Positions 17,499-26,869 are shown, counted from the first letter of the stretch. The stretch: DNA of 64,000 bases from Pseudomonas azotoformans (GCF_900103345.1 NZ_LT629702.1:6611501-6675500), one strand, 5' to 3'. Notes: generated by a model not told the origin, from the sequence alone. Made by a program: numbers and translations.

Positions 17499-17530
17499 GC
17501 TCAATTCAATTGCATGCAATTAAGTTGAGC
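17499..17530. promoter_or_regulatory. OhrR/OspR-type operator upstream of gpx
   Basis: A 32-bp imperfect palindrome: GCTCAATTCAATTGC, the central AT, then GCAATTAAGTTGAGC. The two arms match at 13 of 15 positions. The core AATTGCATGCAATT resembles the known Bacillus OhrR operator type AATTGTATACAATT. It is 38 bp upstream of the gpx ATG. The regulator gene ospR overlaps the 3' end of gpx, so this is the expected site of autoregulation. Confidence 0.7.
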
Positions 17531-17567
17531 GCTATTTTTTCTGCTTTCTCGCTATCGAGGCATTGCC

Positions 17568-18053
17568 ATGAGCAACAACCTGCTGAGCATCCCTTGCACC
17601 ACCATCAAGGGTGAGCAAAAGACCTTGGCCGATTTCGCCGGCAAGGCCATCCTCGTGGTCAACACGGCGAGCAAGTGCGGCTTCACCCCACAGTACAAAG
17701 GCCTGGAGCAACTCTGGCAGCAGTACAAGGACCAGGGTTTGGTGGTATTGGGGTTTCCTTGCAACCAGTTCGGCAAGCAAGAGCCCGGTAATGAAGGGGC
17801 AATTTCCGAATTCTGCGAGCTGAATTTCGGCGTTAGCTTCCCGCTGTTCAAAAAGATCGACGTGAATGGCAGCGACGCCCACCCACTGTTCGTGCAACTG
17901 AAAAAGCAGGCCCCGGGCTTGCTCGGCTCCAAGGGGATCAAGTGGAACTTCACCAAGTTTCTCATTGGCCGTGACGGTCAGGTGGTCAAGCGCTTTGCCC
18001 CGACCACCAAGCCGCAGGACCTGACCCAAGAGATCGAAGCCCTGCTCAAATGA
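17568..18053 (+). CDS. gpx: Glutathione peroxidase (thioredoxin-fold)
   Basis: A 161-residue GPx-family peroxidase reducing hydroperoxides with thioredoxin or glutathione. The peroxidatic Cys is in NTASKCGFTPQYKGLEQL (Cys near residue 36), the conserved Gln in GFPCNQFGKQEPG (near residue 70) and the Trp in KWNFTKFLI (near residue 127). The CNQF Cys is typical of the thioredoxin-dependent branch. The stop overlaps the start of ospR (ATGA at 18050), so the two are translationally coupled. An OhrR-like operator precedes it. Confidence 0.95.
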   Translation: MSNNLLSIPCTTIKGEQKTLADFAGKAILVVNTASKCGFTPQYKGLEQLWQQYKDQGLVVLGFPCNQFGKQEPGNEGAISEFCELNFGVSFPLFKKIDVNGSDAHPLFVQLKKQAPGLLGSKGIKWNFTKFLIGRDGQVVKRFAPTTKPQDLTQEIEALLK

Positions 18054-18529
18054 CCGTCTCCCTGGCCCTCGACCATCAACTGTGCTTCAAACTGTACGCC
18101 GCTTCCCGGGCAGTAACCCGAGCCTACAAGCCGATGCTGGATCAATTGGGCCTGACTTACCCGCAATACCTGGTGATGCTGGTGTTGTGGGAGTGGCATG
18201 ACGCAACGCCGATGCAGCCAACAGTGAAGGCCTTGGGTGAACGGCTGATGCTCGACTCTGGCACGCTAACGCCGCTGCTCAAGCGCCTTGAGCAGTTCGG
18301 GTGGGTCAGGCGCCAGCGCAGCGCCAGGGATGAACGCGAGGTGCATCTGGGCCTGAGTGAACGTGGCGTGCAACTACGCAACCAGACCCACGGCCTCAAG
18401 ACCCGGCTGCTCTGTAACAGCGGCATTGACCTGAACCAGGCCGACACGTTGCGCGACGGTCTGGACCAGTTGCTCCGACAGATTAGAGATTTGTCGCCTT
18501 CGGCACCCACAGGTCCAGCAGACCGCTGA
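18050..18529 (+). CDS. ospR: MarR-family oxidative-stress regulator OspR (OhrR paralogue)
   Basis: A 159-residue MarR protein similar to the OhrR at 2501: the sensing Cys is Cys12 in DHQLCFKLY, then LGLTYPQYLVMLVLWEW and the recognition helix SGTLTPLLKRLEQFGW. A second Cys is in RLLCNSG near residue 124. In P. aeruginosa the regulator in this position (PA2825, OspR) represses gpx and is relieved by oxidation; that knowledge is from memory. The last 47 bp overlap the 3' end of the convergent sagS gene, so the C-terminal tail SAPTGPADR is read from antisense of the kinase's receiver domain. Confidence 0.9.
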   Translation: MTVSLALDHQLCFKLYAASRAVTRAYKPMLDQLGLTYPQYLVMLVLWEWHDATPMQPTVKALGERLMLDSGTLTPLLKRLEQFGWVRRQRSARDEREVHLGLSERGVQLRNQTHGLKTRLLCNSGIDLNQADTLRDGLDQLLRQIRDLSPSAPTGPADR

Positions 18530-20792
18530 GCTCCTCGCGGCGAAACGGCTTGGCCAGGTAGTCATTCATGCCTGCGGCTCGGCAACGCTCGCGTTCTTCG
18601 GACAGGGCGTTGGCGGTCAGCGCGACGATCGGCAGGTCCGGCCAGCGCCCGCTGCGACGGATCTGCCGGCTGGCCTCGTAGCCGTCCATCACCGGCATAT
18701 TGCAGTCCATCAACACCATGTCGAAGCGTTGTTCCTCAAGCAGCCTGAGTGCTTCGCCACCGTGGGCGGCCACGATCACCTCACACCCCAGTTTGCTGAG
18801 CATGCCCTTGGCCACCAGTTGGTTGACCGGATTGTCCTCCACCAGCAGGATGCGCGCCCGGTGCATCAGGGGCGCGGCTTCTATCTGGATCGGGTCGAGG
18901 ATCAGTTGCGCCTCGCTACGCAGGTTGCGTTGCAGGATCTGATACAGCGCGTTGCGGCTCAACGGGCGAGCCTGTTGCTGCAACGGCGCCAGTGCCGCGA
19001 CTTCTTCGCTGGGCATGAAATTGCCATAGGCGGTTACCAGCAGGATCGGCGCGGTAATGGCGGGGCGCAGGCGGAACAGGCATTCGGGGCAGTCGGTGAT
19101 CAGCAACTCCGGGGTTAGCCCGCTCAAGTCATCGTCTTGCGTGTAGCAGTGCGGTGTCAGTCCCCAGTGGGGCAGTTGGGTGGTGAGCAGCTCCTTCAGG
19201 CCACTGCCGGCACTGGTAATGGCGATGACGTCACCCTTGAGCGGTGTGGGTTGCACCGCAGGCAAATGGATCGGCAATGGCAGGTCGGCGCAGAACTGGC
19301 TGCCGAAGCCCACCTCCGAGCTGATGCTCAAGCGGCCCTGCATGGCTTCGCACAGGTTATGCGTCAACGCCAGGCCCAGCCCCGTGCCGCCAAACTGACG
19401 GGTGATGCCGGCACCGGCCTGAGTAAAGGGTTGGAAGATTTTCACCTGGGCTTCCTGCGCAATACCGATGCCGGTATCACACACCTCGATGCGTACTCGG
19501 CCCTCCTGCGCACTGAGGCGAACGTCCACACGACCAAAGCGGGTGAATTTCAAGGCGTTGGACAGCAGGTTGCTGACAATTTGCCTGACGCGGGTCGGGT
19601 CGCCCAAGACCTGGGCAGGAAACTGCGGGTCGATCAGGCAGGTCAGTTCGACGCTCGGCGCCGCGTTCTGCGACAGCAGGTTAGCAGTGTCCTCCACCAG
19701 TGAACCCAAATCGAACGGGATGCGCTCCAGCTCCAACTGGCCGGCGTCGAACTTGGACAGGTCGAGGATATCGTTGAGCAGCTCCACCAGCACTTTGCCC
19801 GAGTCATGGGCTATGGACAGTTGCTGGCGTTGCTCGGCGTTGAGTGGGCTGTCCAGCGACAGCGCGATCATCCCCAGCAGGCCATTGAGCGGGGTGCGAA
19901 TTTCATGGCTCATATTCGCCAGGAAGGCTGCTCGCGCCTGGGCCATGCCCAGTGCATGCATCTTTGCGGCCTCCAGTTCATCGTTGGACTGGCTCAACCG
20001 CTGGTTGCTGGCCTTGAGCTCCAGGGTGCGGGCAGAGACGATATTTTCCAGTTGTCCCAGGTACTCGGTCAGCCGATCTTCGGCATGACGGCGTTGCTGG
20101 ATCTCCGTCTCCATGTTTTCGAATTGTTGGTTGGCGACGTTCACCAGCACGCCAATTTCGTCGTGCTCGTGGCCTGGCGGGCAGTCCAGGCGCGCCTGCC
20201 GGCGATTGCTCAGCTCGCGGATGATGCGCACCAGCGGCTGGGTCAACATCACGTAGAACAGGCCCAGCAGGATGCCAGTCAGCAACAGGCTGCGGGCGAA
20301 GCCGTTGAGCAGCGTGATCTCGGCACGGCGCAGAAAGCGGCTGCCAAAGGCGTAGGTGTCCACATCCAGGCGCAGCACGCCGAGGGACTCGTTGGGCATG
20401 TGACTGAGGAACAGTCGGTCCTCAAACTGGCGGTTGGCACCGAACAGGAAGTCGCTGATAGGACGGTAGGTGCTTTCTTTGCGCGGGCGGTCGACATCGG
20501 CCAGCACCACGCCATTGTTGTCGATCAACTGGGCGTGAGCGATGGCGGGGGAGTGCAAAAGGCCCAGGGTCAGTTCCTGCGCCAGTTCGGCGTCGATGTT
20601 GTAGGCGATGCGTGACGCGGGGTTGTGGCTGATTTCGATCAGCGAGCGAATTTCACGGTTGATGGATGCGTCTTCGCTGGCATAATCGATACCGATTTGG
20701 ATCAGGCTGAGCAAGGTTCCCAAGACGAAACCGACCAGCACAGTCAATCTGGCTTGTTTATAAGACAAGCGGTGGGCGAACTTGATATCCAT
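18483..20792 (-). CDS. sagS: Hybrid sensor histidine kinase SagS
   Basis: A 769-residue orphan hybrid kinase. Order: TM1 (residues about 15-36), periplasmic HmsP-like sensory domain (37-165), TM2 (168-186), HAMP (187-240) and coiled coil. HisKA follows with FLANMSHEIRTPLNG (His296), then HATPase (NALKF, DTGIGI, GGTGLGL). A degenerate receiver-like segment about 540-640 precedes a C-terminal receiver with the phospho-Asp near 696 (VLMDCNMP). Position beside ospR-gpx matches P. aeruginosa SagS, which feeds HptB and BfiSR signalling in the switch to biofilm. Start 20792 (MDIKFAHRL) is set by the first TM segment. Confidence 0.88.
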   Translation of the reverse strand: MDIKFAHRLSYKQARLTVLVGFVLGTLLSLIQIGIDYASEDASINREIRSLIEISHNPASRIAYNIDAELAQELTLGLLHSPAIAHAQLIDNNGVVLADVDRPRKESTYRPISDFLFGANRQFEDRLFLSHMPNESLGVLRLDVDTYAFGSRFLRRAEITLLNGFARSLLLTGILLGLFYVMLTQPLVRIIRELSNRRQARLDCPPGHEHDEIGVLVNVANQQFENMETEIQQRRHAEDRLTEYLGQLENIVSARTLELKASNQRLSQSNDELEAAKMHALGMAQARAAFLANMSHEIRTPLNGLLGMIALSLDSPLNAEQRQQLSIAHDSGKVLVELLNDILDLSKFDAGQLELERIPFDLGSLVEDTANLLSQNAAPSVELTCLIDPQFPAQVLGDPTRVRQIVSNLLSNALKFTRFGRVDVRLSAQEGRVRIEVCDTGIGIAQEAQVKIFQPFTQAGAGITRQFGGTGLGLALTHNLCEAMQGRLSISSEVGFGSQFCADLPLPIHLPAVQPTPLKGDVIAITSAGSGLKELLTTQLPHWGLTPHCYTQDDDLSGLTPELLITDCPECLFRLRPAITAPILLVTAYGNFMPSEEVAALAPLQQQARPLSRNALYQILQRNLRSEAQLILDPIQIEAAPLMHRARILLVEDNPVNQLVAKGMLSKLGCEVIVAAHGGEALRLLEEQRFDMVLMDCNMPVMDGYEASRQIRRSGRWPDLPIVALTANALSEERERCRAAGMNDYLAKPFRREELSGLLDLWVPKATNL

Positions 20793-20955
20793 CGAGTGTT
20801 GAACCACTTCACGTTTCCCTTCGCCCGGCAAGCATAGCTGAACATCCACAAGCTCTGGCTTACCCGGCATGAATCGTTTTTTACGCAGCCTCGTGCGGTC
20901 TGCCGCAGGGTTGCCAATACGCCATCTTTTGCAAGAACTTGCCAGAGGAATAATC

Positions 20956-21846
20956 GTGGACTCTCGATTGAATGCCTTTCTTGAACGGGCTGAAACCGTG
21001 CTCGCCCGCCTGGAGCCGTTGTTGCCCGCGCCGCGCCAAGCCATCGATTGGAACCAGTGCCTGGCTGCGCGCTGGCAGCGTGAAGGCCGCAGTGGTTATC
21101 TGCTGCCGTTGGATGTGAGCCTGGAAATGCGCCTCTCCGACCTGATTGGCGTGGACAAGCAACGTGAAACACTGGCGCGCAATACCCAGCAATTCATCGA
21201 CGGCCTGCCGGCCAACCATGCACTGCTGTGGGGTTCGCGCGGTACCGGCAAATCGTCCATGGTGCGCGCCTTGCTGGCCCAGCATGCCAAGGCGGGCCTG
21301 CGCCTGATCGAAATCGAGCGCGACCATCTCGCTGATCTGCCGCGTGTGGTCGAGCAACTGCTCAAGCTGCCACAGCGGTTTATCCTGTTCTGCGATGACC
21401 TGTCGTTCGAGGCTGGCGAAGGCGATTACCGCGTGCTGAAAAGCGTGCTGGACGGCTCCCTGGAACAGGCCCCGGAAAACGTGCTGTTGTACGCGACCTC
21501 CAACCGCCGCCACCTGGTCCCGGAGAACCAGAGCGATAACGACAACTGGAAACGCGTGGATGGCGAACTGCACCCCAGCGAAGCGGTGGAGGACAAGATT
21601 GCCTTGTCCGACCGTTTTGGCCTGTGGCTGTCGTTCTATCCGTTCACCCAAGAGCATTTCCTGGATGTGGTGGAGCACTGGATCGGCGAGTTGGCGAGCA
21701 AGGCCGGTTTGCAGTGGCAGCGCGATGAAGCCCTCGACATCCTCGCCGTGCGCTGGGCGACCGGTCGCGGCAACCGCAACGGCCGCTGCGCGTACCAATT
21801 TGCCCGTTACTGGGTAGGCCTTAAATTGTTGGAGATTCAACCATGA
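20956..21846 (+). CDS. DUF815 AAA-type ATPase
   Basis: A 296-residue ATP-binding protein of the DUF815 family. Walker A is LLWGSRGTGKSSMV near residue 100, Walker B is FILFCDDLSFE near residue 150, and a sensor-like Asn follows in LLYATSNRRHL. The GTG at 20956 is preceded by AGAGGA and gives the family start (M)DSRLNAFLERAE; the ATG at 20869 adds an unconserved 29 residues and overlaps the promoter of sagS. The molecular role of DUF815 proteins is not established. The stop overlaps the next gene (ATGA), so the two are coupled. Confidence 0.85.
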   Translation: MDSRLNAFLERAETVLARLEPLLPAPRQAIDWNQCLAARWQREGRSGYLLPLDVSLEMRLSDLIGVDKQRETLARNTQQFIDGLPANHALLWGSRGTGKSSMVRALLAQHAKAGLRLIEIERDHLADLPRVVEQLLKLPQRFILFCDDLSFEAGEGDYRVLKSVLDGSLEQAPENVLLYATSNRRHLVPENQSDNDNWKRVDGELHPSEAVEDKIALSDRFGLWLSFYPFTQEHFLDVVEHWIGELASKAGLQWQRDEALDILAVRWATGRGNRNGRCAYQFARYWVGLKLLEIQP

Positions 21847-22325
21847 TCGATCTACAAAGTGCGGGCACTGGCCTGGATGGCTATGCGATGCTCTGCGCGC
21901 AACTGGAGTCGCTGCTGGCCGATGAACGTGATTTCATCGCCAACAGCGCGCAGTTCTCCGCGTTCCTGTTCAATCAGCTGGACGACTTGAACTGGGCCGG
22001 CTTTTACCTCAACCGCAACGAAGAACTGGTGCTCGGACCGTTCCAGGGCCAGATCGCCTGTGTGCGCATTCCCTTCGGTCGCGGTGTTTGCGGGGCGGCG
22101 GCCGCAACGCGGCAAACCCAGCGGGTGGAGGATGTGCATGCCTTTCCCGGGCACATTGCCTGCGACAGCGCATCGAACAGTGAGCTGGTGGTGCCTTTGG
22201 TCAAGGACGGCAAGCTGATTGGCGTTCTTGACCTCGACAGCCCATCACTCGCACGCTTTACGCTCCAGGACCAGGCGGGCATTGAACAGCTGGCGGCGAT
22301 TTTCCTGCGTCTGACCGACTGCTGA
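21843..22325 (+). CDS. msrC: Free methionine-R-sulfoxide reductase (GAF domain)
   Basis: A 160-residue single-GAF protein. The three cysteines of the fRMsr family are present in QGQIACVRI (near residue 74), GRGVCGAAA (near residue 84) and GHIACDSAS (near residue 108), the last being the catalytic one. The family reduces free, not protein-bound, Met-R-sulfoxide using thioredoxin. It is coupled by a 4-bp overlap to the DUF815 ATPase gene. Together with msrB it gives this region two separate sulfoxide reductases. Confidence 0.9.
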   Translation: MIDLQSAGTGLDGYAMLCAQLESLLADERDFIANSAQFSAFLFNQLDDLNWAGFYLNRNEELVLGPFQGQIACVRIPFGRGVCGAAAATRQTQRVEDVHAFPGHIACDSASNSELVVPLVKDGKLIGVLDLDSPSLARFTLQDQAGIEQLAAIFLRLTDC

Positions 22326-22349
22326 TCACGCAAGGGGCAGCAATGCCCC

Positions 22350-25300
22350 TTACTGACCCTCCGGGCTATGGAGCTGCACTTGCAGCAACCTCTCCAGTTC
22401 CAGCATGAACTTTTCCAGGGTTTTCGCACCCGCCTCGATTAACGTCCAGTCATCGCCACGGGCACACGCCTGTTCGAGGGTTTCGCACTGCCCGGCCAAT
22501 GAGGCCGCCTGAACAATACGGGCGGCACCCTTGATCTTGTGGGCCTGCTCAATGATTTCCTGGAGTGGGGCGTGCGCGGTTATCAGCGCAATCAGTGCCT
22601 GGCGATCATGTCGACTGCTGCTCAACAGCTCTTCCAAAAGGCGCCAGCTCAATTGTGGATCGCCGCCGGTCAGTGCCTCGAAGTTGCCAAGGTCCAGGTG
22701 CAGGTTGACGGTTTGAGATGCTATCTGCGCCAGTTGCCGTTCCAGGGTCGTGAGACTGATGGGTTTGAACAGGCAGTCGTTCATGCCGGCCTGAGCGCAG
22801 CGTTGTTTCTCTTCAGGCTGTGCATTGGCGGTAAACCCAAGTACCACGCAGGGTGCCAATTGCTCGCGCTGCTCGTATTCGCGGATCGAACGGCTCAACT
22901 CGTAGCCATTCATGATGGGCATATTGCAGTCGGCGATGACCAGGTCGAAGCGTTCCTTACGCCAAGCCTGGAAACCGGCGGCGCCATTCTGGGCTGCCGT
23001 GAACTGGTGGCCCAGGTAGCCCAGTTGCTGGCACATCAGCAAGCGGTTGGCGGGATGGTCGTCCACCACCAACACATTGAGTACCGGCGTGGTTGCGGGC
23101 TTCTCGGGTTTCTGTTCATCGGCTGCCTCTTCCGGCTGCAGTCGCGGCATTCGCAGGTTGACATGCACCTGGGTGCCCACCATGGGCACACTGCTCAGGC
23201 TCAGTTCTCCACCCATCATTGCGCACAGGCTGCGGCAGATCACCAGCCCCAGACCCGCACCGCTCCTGGCAAGCTGCCCGGAATTGTCGGCCTGGGCAAA
23301 GGGTTCGAACAGGCGTTTCTGGTCATCCCGGCTAATGCCTATCCCGGTATCCTCCACCACCAGCTTTATCTCGACCTGTTGTGCCAGTTCGGTGGGCAAT
23401 ACTTCGACGCGGATTTTTACCTGGCCACGCTCGGTGAACTTGATGGCATTGCTGATCAGGTTGGACAGTACCTGCTTGAAGCGCAGCGGGTCGATCAAGA
23501 CTTCGGTGTCGTCCTGGTCGGGTTTGAACTCAAGGGACAGGCTGAGGGTTTTCTGGCGTGCCAGGCCGTCGAAGACACGCACCACCGACTCGATCACCTC
23601 ACGCAGGTTGACCCGTTCCGGTGCCAGGCTCAGGCGGCCGGACTCGATACGTGCGATGTCCAGGATATCGCCGATCAGCTCCAGCAGGTCCTTGGCCGAG
23701 TTGTAGGCGACTTCGATGGCCGGGCGATCAAGATGGCCATGGTCGGCGCGTTTGAGGGTCAGCTCCAGCATACCGATCACCGCATTCATCGGCGTGCGTA
23801 TTTCATGGCTCATGGTTGCGAGGAACGTACTCTTGGCCCGATTGGCTTCGTCGGCACGTTCCTTGGCTGCGCGGATCTCATCGAACAATTGGCGGCGCTC
23901 GCTGATGTCAATCCAGCCACCGATGATCCCTTGCACCTCCCCGGTAGAGTCGCGGTAAGGCAGGATCCAGTGATAGATCGTCAGTTTTTTCCCGCGAATA
24001 TGCAGGGTACGGTCCAGGACCAGCGGGTTGCCTTCGGCCATTACCCGCTGGTAGTCGGCATGGTACTGCTCCGCGTCCGTCTCCAGGGCTTCGCTCATCT
24101 GCAGGGCGCTTTTGCCGATCACATCCTCGCGCTTGACCTCAAACACTTGCAGGTAGCTGTCGTTGCATGTCTGCAGCAGGCCTTTACGATCACGCACATA
24201 GATGGGGTGCGGGGTTTCATTGACCAGCGCGCGCATGAATTCGAACTGATCGTTGAGGGCGCGCTCGGCCATCTTGCGGTGCTTGATCTGACGACGCATG
24301 TAGGCGTTCCAGGCCAGGGAGATCAGCAGTAGCAGCCCGGTGCCGATGATGATACGGGCTATCAGTTGGTGGTAGTCGCGCCAGTAGCTGTCGGAGGCGG
24401 CGGTGTAGCCCCGCCAGCGGCTGTTGATCACCCCCAGTTCATCCGGGGCGATGCTCAGCAAGGCCTTGTCGAGAATCGAGCTGAGTTCGGTGGCACTGCG
24501 CGATGTGGCCAGGGCGAACATGGCCGGGAAGGTGCCGATGCTCGTACTCATCTGCAACTTGTCCTGGAACACCTGGGACGATAGGAAGTAGTTGGCGACC
24601 ACCAGGGAGTTCACCGCGCCTTCCACGTGTCCCTGGGCCAACAGTTCCGAAGCCTTGAAGGTGTCGCTCGCTTTTACCAGTTGGACCTGGGGAAAGTCGC
24701 GACGAAGGATAGTCTCCAGAGGGTTGCCCGGCGTGATTGCCAAGCGTTTGCCGGCCATCTGCTCCAGGTTCGAGGGCGCATCGGGTTCTTTGCGTGTCAG
24801 CAGGACGTAGGAGTTTTCCAGGTAGGGCCGGCTGAAGTTCAGTTGCGCCTCCCGCTCGGCGCTGGGCACGATGGCCCCGATGATATCGGCCTTGCCGGTG
24901 TCCACCTGCTCGATCATTGCGTTGACGTCGCGTTCGCGCTGGATCTCGAAGCGCAACCCGGTGCGCAGGCGGACCAACTCCAGCAGGTCGGCGGTGATGC
25001 CGCGGAAGTTGCCATCGGCATCGAAAAAGGTCAGGGGTGCGAAGGTTTCATTCACGACCACCTTGACTACCGGATGGTCTTTCAACCAGCGCTCTTCGCG
25101 TTGGGTCAGTTGCAGCTTCTGGTCGGACAGCAAGATGTCGCTGCCGGCACTCCAGCGCTTGGCGATCATTTCCCGTTCGTTCATGGGCACGGTGGTCAGG
25201 ACTGCGTCAACAATACTCAGGAGGGTGCGCTGATGCTGGGGCATGGCGAAGCTGAACCCGTAGGCTTCGTGTTTACCGAAGTTGGCCATGCGGATGTTCT

Positions 25301-25997
25301 TCAGGTAGCCCTTGTTGATCATGTAATGGGTGGAAATGGTATCGCCGAGGAACACGTCTGCCTGGTCGAACGCCACTGCATTCAAGGCATTTTGATAAGA
25401 GGGGTAGGCGCGGATGATTGCCTGGGGGTACAGCTTTTCCACCTCGTCCAGGGGCAGGTAATGGTAGACCAGGGCCAGGCGCATGCCAGCCAGGCCATCG
25501 TTCAGGCTGCGGGTTTCACCTTCGCGTGTGACCAGCACTGGTTGGTCGACGGCGTAGGGTTCGGACAGCGTGAGGTTCGGGTTCGCCGCCTCGAAGCCGT
25601 TGGAGGAGCCCAGTAAATCGATGTCCCCGATTTCAAGCGCACGGATGGCCGCCTCACGGGAAGGGTAGCGCAATACTTTCACTGGCAAGGCCAGCGCCTT
25701 GGCCAACAGGCCGGCGTAATCAGCGGTAAGCCCTTCGTAGTCCCGACCGCTGGACGTGAGATCGAACGGAGGATAGTCAGGGGCCGCAGTGCCCAGTACC
25801 AGTTCGCGCTTGTTTTGCAGCCACTGGCGTTGGGTCTTGTTAAGGTTGGTTTCCAGTTGAACGGAGCCTGCTCGGCTCAACAAGGTGAAATGTTCCGGGC
25901 CCGTTTGATGGTTCGCGAGCACGGCGGTGCTGAAGCACAAACCGGCACTCAATATAATCAGATAGTCCTTTATACGCCTGGGCATCCGCTTTCTCAC
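22350..25997 (-). CDS. Unorthodox BvgS/EvgS/RocS-like sensor histidine kinase
   Basis: A 1215-residue sensor. Order: signal peptide (1-28), two periplasmic Venus-flytrap solute-binding domains (about 60-290 and 305-535), TM (547-567) and PAS (about 585-700). HisKA follows with FLATMSHEIRTPMNAV (His731), then HATPase (NAIKF, DTGIGIS, GAGLGL), receiver (about 980-1095, VIADCNMP) and Hpt (about 1115-1205, QAHKIKGAAR). All phosphotransfer residues look intact. The GTG start at 25997 overlaps the TGA of the response regulator gene as GTGA, so translation is coupled. Periplasmic small molecules are the likely ligands. It resembles RocS kinases, but the true orthologue is not settled. Confidence 0.9.
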   Translation of the reverse strand: MRKRMPRRIKDYLIILSAGLCFSTAVLANHQTGPEHFTLLSRAGSVQLETNLNKTQRQWLQNKRELVLGTAAPDYPPFDLTSSGRDYEGLTADYAGLLAKALALPVKVLRYPSREAAIRALEIGDIDLLGSSNGFEAANPNLTLSEPYAVDQPVLVTREGETRSLNDGLAGMRLALVYHYLPLDEVEKLYPQAIIRAYPSYQNALNAVAFDQADVFLGDTISTHYMINKGYLKNIRMANFGKHEAYGFSFAMPQHQRTLLSIVDAVLTTVPMNEREMIAKRWSAGSDILLSDQKLQLTQREERWLKDHPVVKVVVNETFAPLTFFDADGNFRGITADLLELVRLRTGLRFEIQRERDVNAMIEQVDTGKADIIGAIVPSAEREAQLNFSRPYLENSYVLLTRKEPDAPSNLEQMAGKRLAITPGNPLETILRRDFPQVQLVKASDTFKASELLAQGHVEGAVNSLVVANYFLSSQVFQDKLQMSTSIGTFPAMFALATSRSATELSSILDKALLSIAPDELGVINSRWRGYTAASDSYWRDYHQLIARIIIGTGLLLLISLAWNAYMRRQIKHRKMAERALNDQFEFMRALVNETPHPIYVRDRKGLLQTCNDSYLQVFEVKREDVIGKSALQMSEALETDAEQYHADYQRVMAEGNPLVLDRTLHIRGKKLTIYHWILPYRDSTGEVQGIIGGWIDISERRQLFDEIRAAKERADEANRAKSTFLATMSHEIRTPMNAVIGMLELTLKRADHGHLDRPAIEVAYNSAKDLLELIGDILDIARIESGRLSLAPERVNLREVIESVVRVFDGLARQKTLSLSLEFKPDQDDTEVLIDPLRFKQVLSNLISNAIKFTERGQVKIRVEVLPTELAQQVEIKLVVEDTGIGISRDDQKRLFEPFAQADNSGQLARSGAGLGLVICRSLCAMMGGELSLSSVPMVGTQVHVNLRMPRLQPEEAADEQKPEKPATTPVLNVLVVDDHPANRLLMCQQLGYLGHQFTAAQNGAAGFQAWRKERFDLVIADCNMPIMNGYELSRSIREYEQREQLAPCVVLGFTANAQPEEKQRCAQAGMNDCLFKPISLTTLERQLAQIASQTVNLHLDLGNFEALTGGDPQLSWRLLEELLSSSRHDRQALIALITAHAPLQEIIEQAHKIKGAARIVQAASLAGQCETLEQACARGDDWTLIEAGAKTLEKFMLELERLLQVQLHSPEGQ

Positions 25998-26620
25998 ACT
26001 AGCGCGTTTCGTTTTGCCATCTCGATAAGTTCTACCAAGGATTTGGCTTGAAGTTTTTGCATCAGCCTCTTTTTGTAAGTGCTTACTGTTTTGTTGCTCA
26101 GAAACATACCTTTTGCAATTTCCTTGTTGGTGCGGCCTTGTGCAAAAAGTTGCAACACCATAAGTTCGCGGTCGTTGACGTTCTTGAACAGTTCAAGTTC
26201 CTGGGAGTCGCAGCCGTCTGCACCGCTGCTGTTCAGTGCCTGGCTGGGGAAGTAGTTGTAGCCGGACAACACCGCACGGATGGCGCTCAGCAATTCGCTC
26301 AGGTCGCCTTCCTTGCACACGTAGCCGTCGGCGCCCGAGCGCATGCAGCGTGTGGCGAACAAGGTGGGGGACTGGGCCGTCAGGATCAGGGTTTTCATGT
26401 GCGTGTTCATGGCGTTGAACCGGCAGAGCACCTCGAGCCCGTCGAGCTTGGGGATGCTGATATCGAGGATGATGAGGTCAGGCAGGCATTCGCGGACCAT
26501 TTGTATGGCATCGCATCCGTTGTCCGTTTCTCCCACCACTTTGTAACCTTCGTGTTCCAACAACATTCGGATGGCAAGCCGTATAACCGGGTGGTCATCG
26601 ATAATAAAAACTGAGTTCAT
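25994..26620 (-). CDS. BvgA/EvgA/RocA-like response regulator (NarL/FixJ family)
   Basis: A 208-residue regulator, close in size to BvgA (209). The receiver covers residues 1-120 with IDDHP, phospho-Asp in LIILDISIPKLDG (near residue 54), Thr in LILTAQ and Lys in VCKEGD. The LuxR-type helix-turn-helix is at about 145-200 (NDRELMVLQLFAQGRTNKEIAKGMFLSNKTVSTYKKRL). It is translated first and coupled to the kinase gene by a GTGA overlap. The start at 26620 gives MNSVFIIDDHP; an in-frame start 36 bp upstream adds residues before the receiver fold. Confidence 0.92.
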   Translation of the reverse strand: MNSVFIIDDHPVIRLAIRMLLEHEGYKVVGETDNGCDAIQMVRECLPDLIILDISIPKLDGLEVLCRFNAMNTHMKTLILTAQSPTLFATRCMRSGADGYVCKEGDLSELLSAIRAVLSGYNYFPSQALNSSGADGCDSQELELFKNVNDRELMVLQLFAQGRTNKEIAKGMFLSNKTVSTYKKRLMQKLQAKSLVELIEMAKRNALV

Positions 26621-26711
26621 GATCACATTCCGTGCAAGTGCAAATAAAGCGGGCACATTAGCTCAGAAGCGGAGTCGGGAGCATGAGCGCAGGGGGGTGT
26701 AGATATAAAAC

Positions 26712-26727
26712 AGGAAAATTCCTACAT
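26712..26727. promoter_or_regulatory. BvgA/EvgA-like heptad pair upstream of the response regulator gene
   Basis: CAGGAAA-ATTCCTA (26711-26724) is two abutting inverted heptads. ATTCCTA fits the BvgA heptad (T/A)TTC(C/T)TA exactly, and the other arm differs in one base. Similar TCCTAC or GCCTACC words follow at 26741 and 26868. It lies about 95 bp upstream of the regulator start, so autoregulation is plausible. Confidence 0.45.
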
Positions 26728-26869
26728 TAAAAAAGGTAAAAGCCTACCAGTTGCTCAGGCTGTGCGAAGTGATGTGTCAGCGCTTTGGAGGTGAATGAAT
26801 TAAATGTCGCCGCTATGGAATTAACTGGCCCGGCGCAGTGCTTTTTCTTGGGGACTGACGTTTAAAATC

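Noticed and set aside
20869..20955. Longer N-terminus of the DUF815 ATPase
   Set aside because: The ATG at 20869 has no ribosome site, and the 29 extra residues are not like the family. GTG 20956 has AGAGGA upstream.
22539..24332. A 597-codon open frame on the plus strand
   Set aside because: It is antisense to the BvgS-like kinase, whose HisKA, HATPase and receiver motifs are intact.
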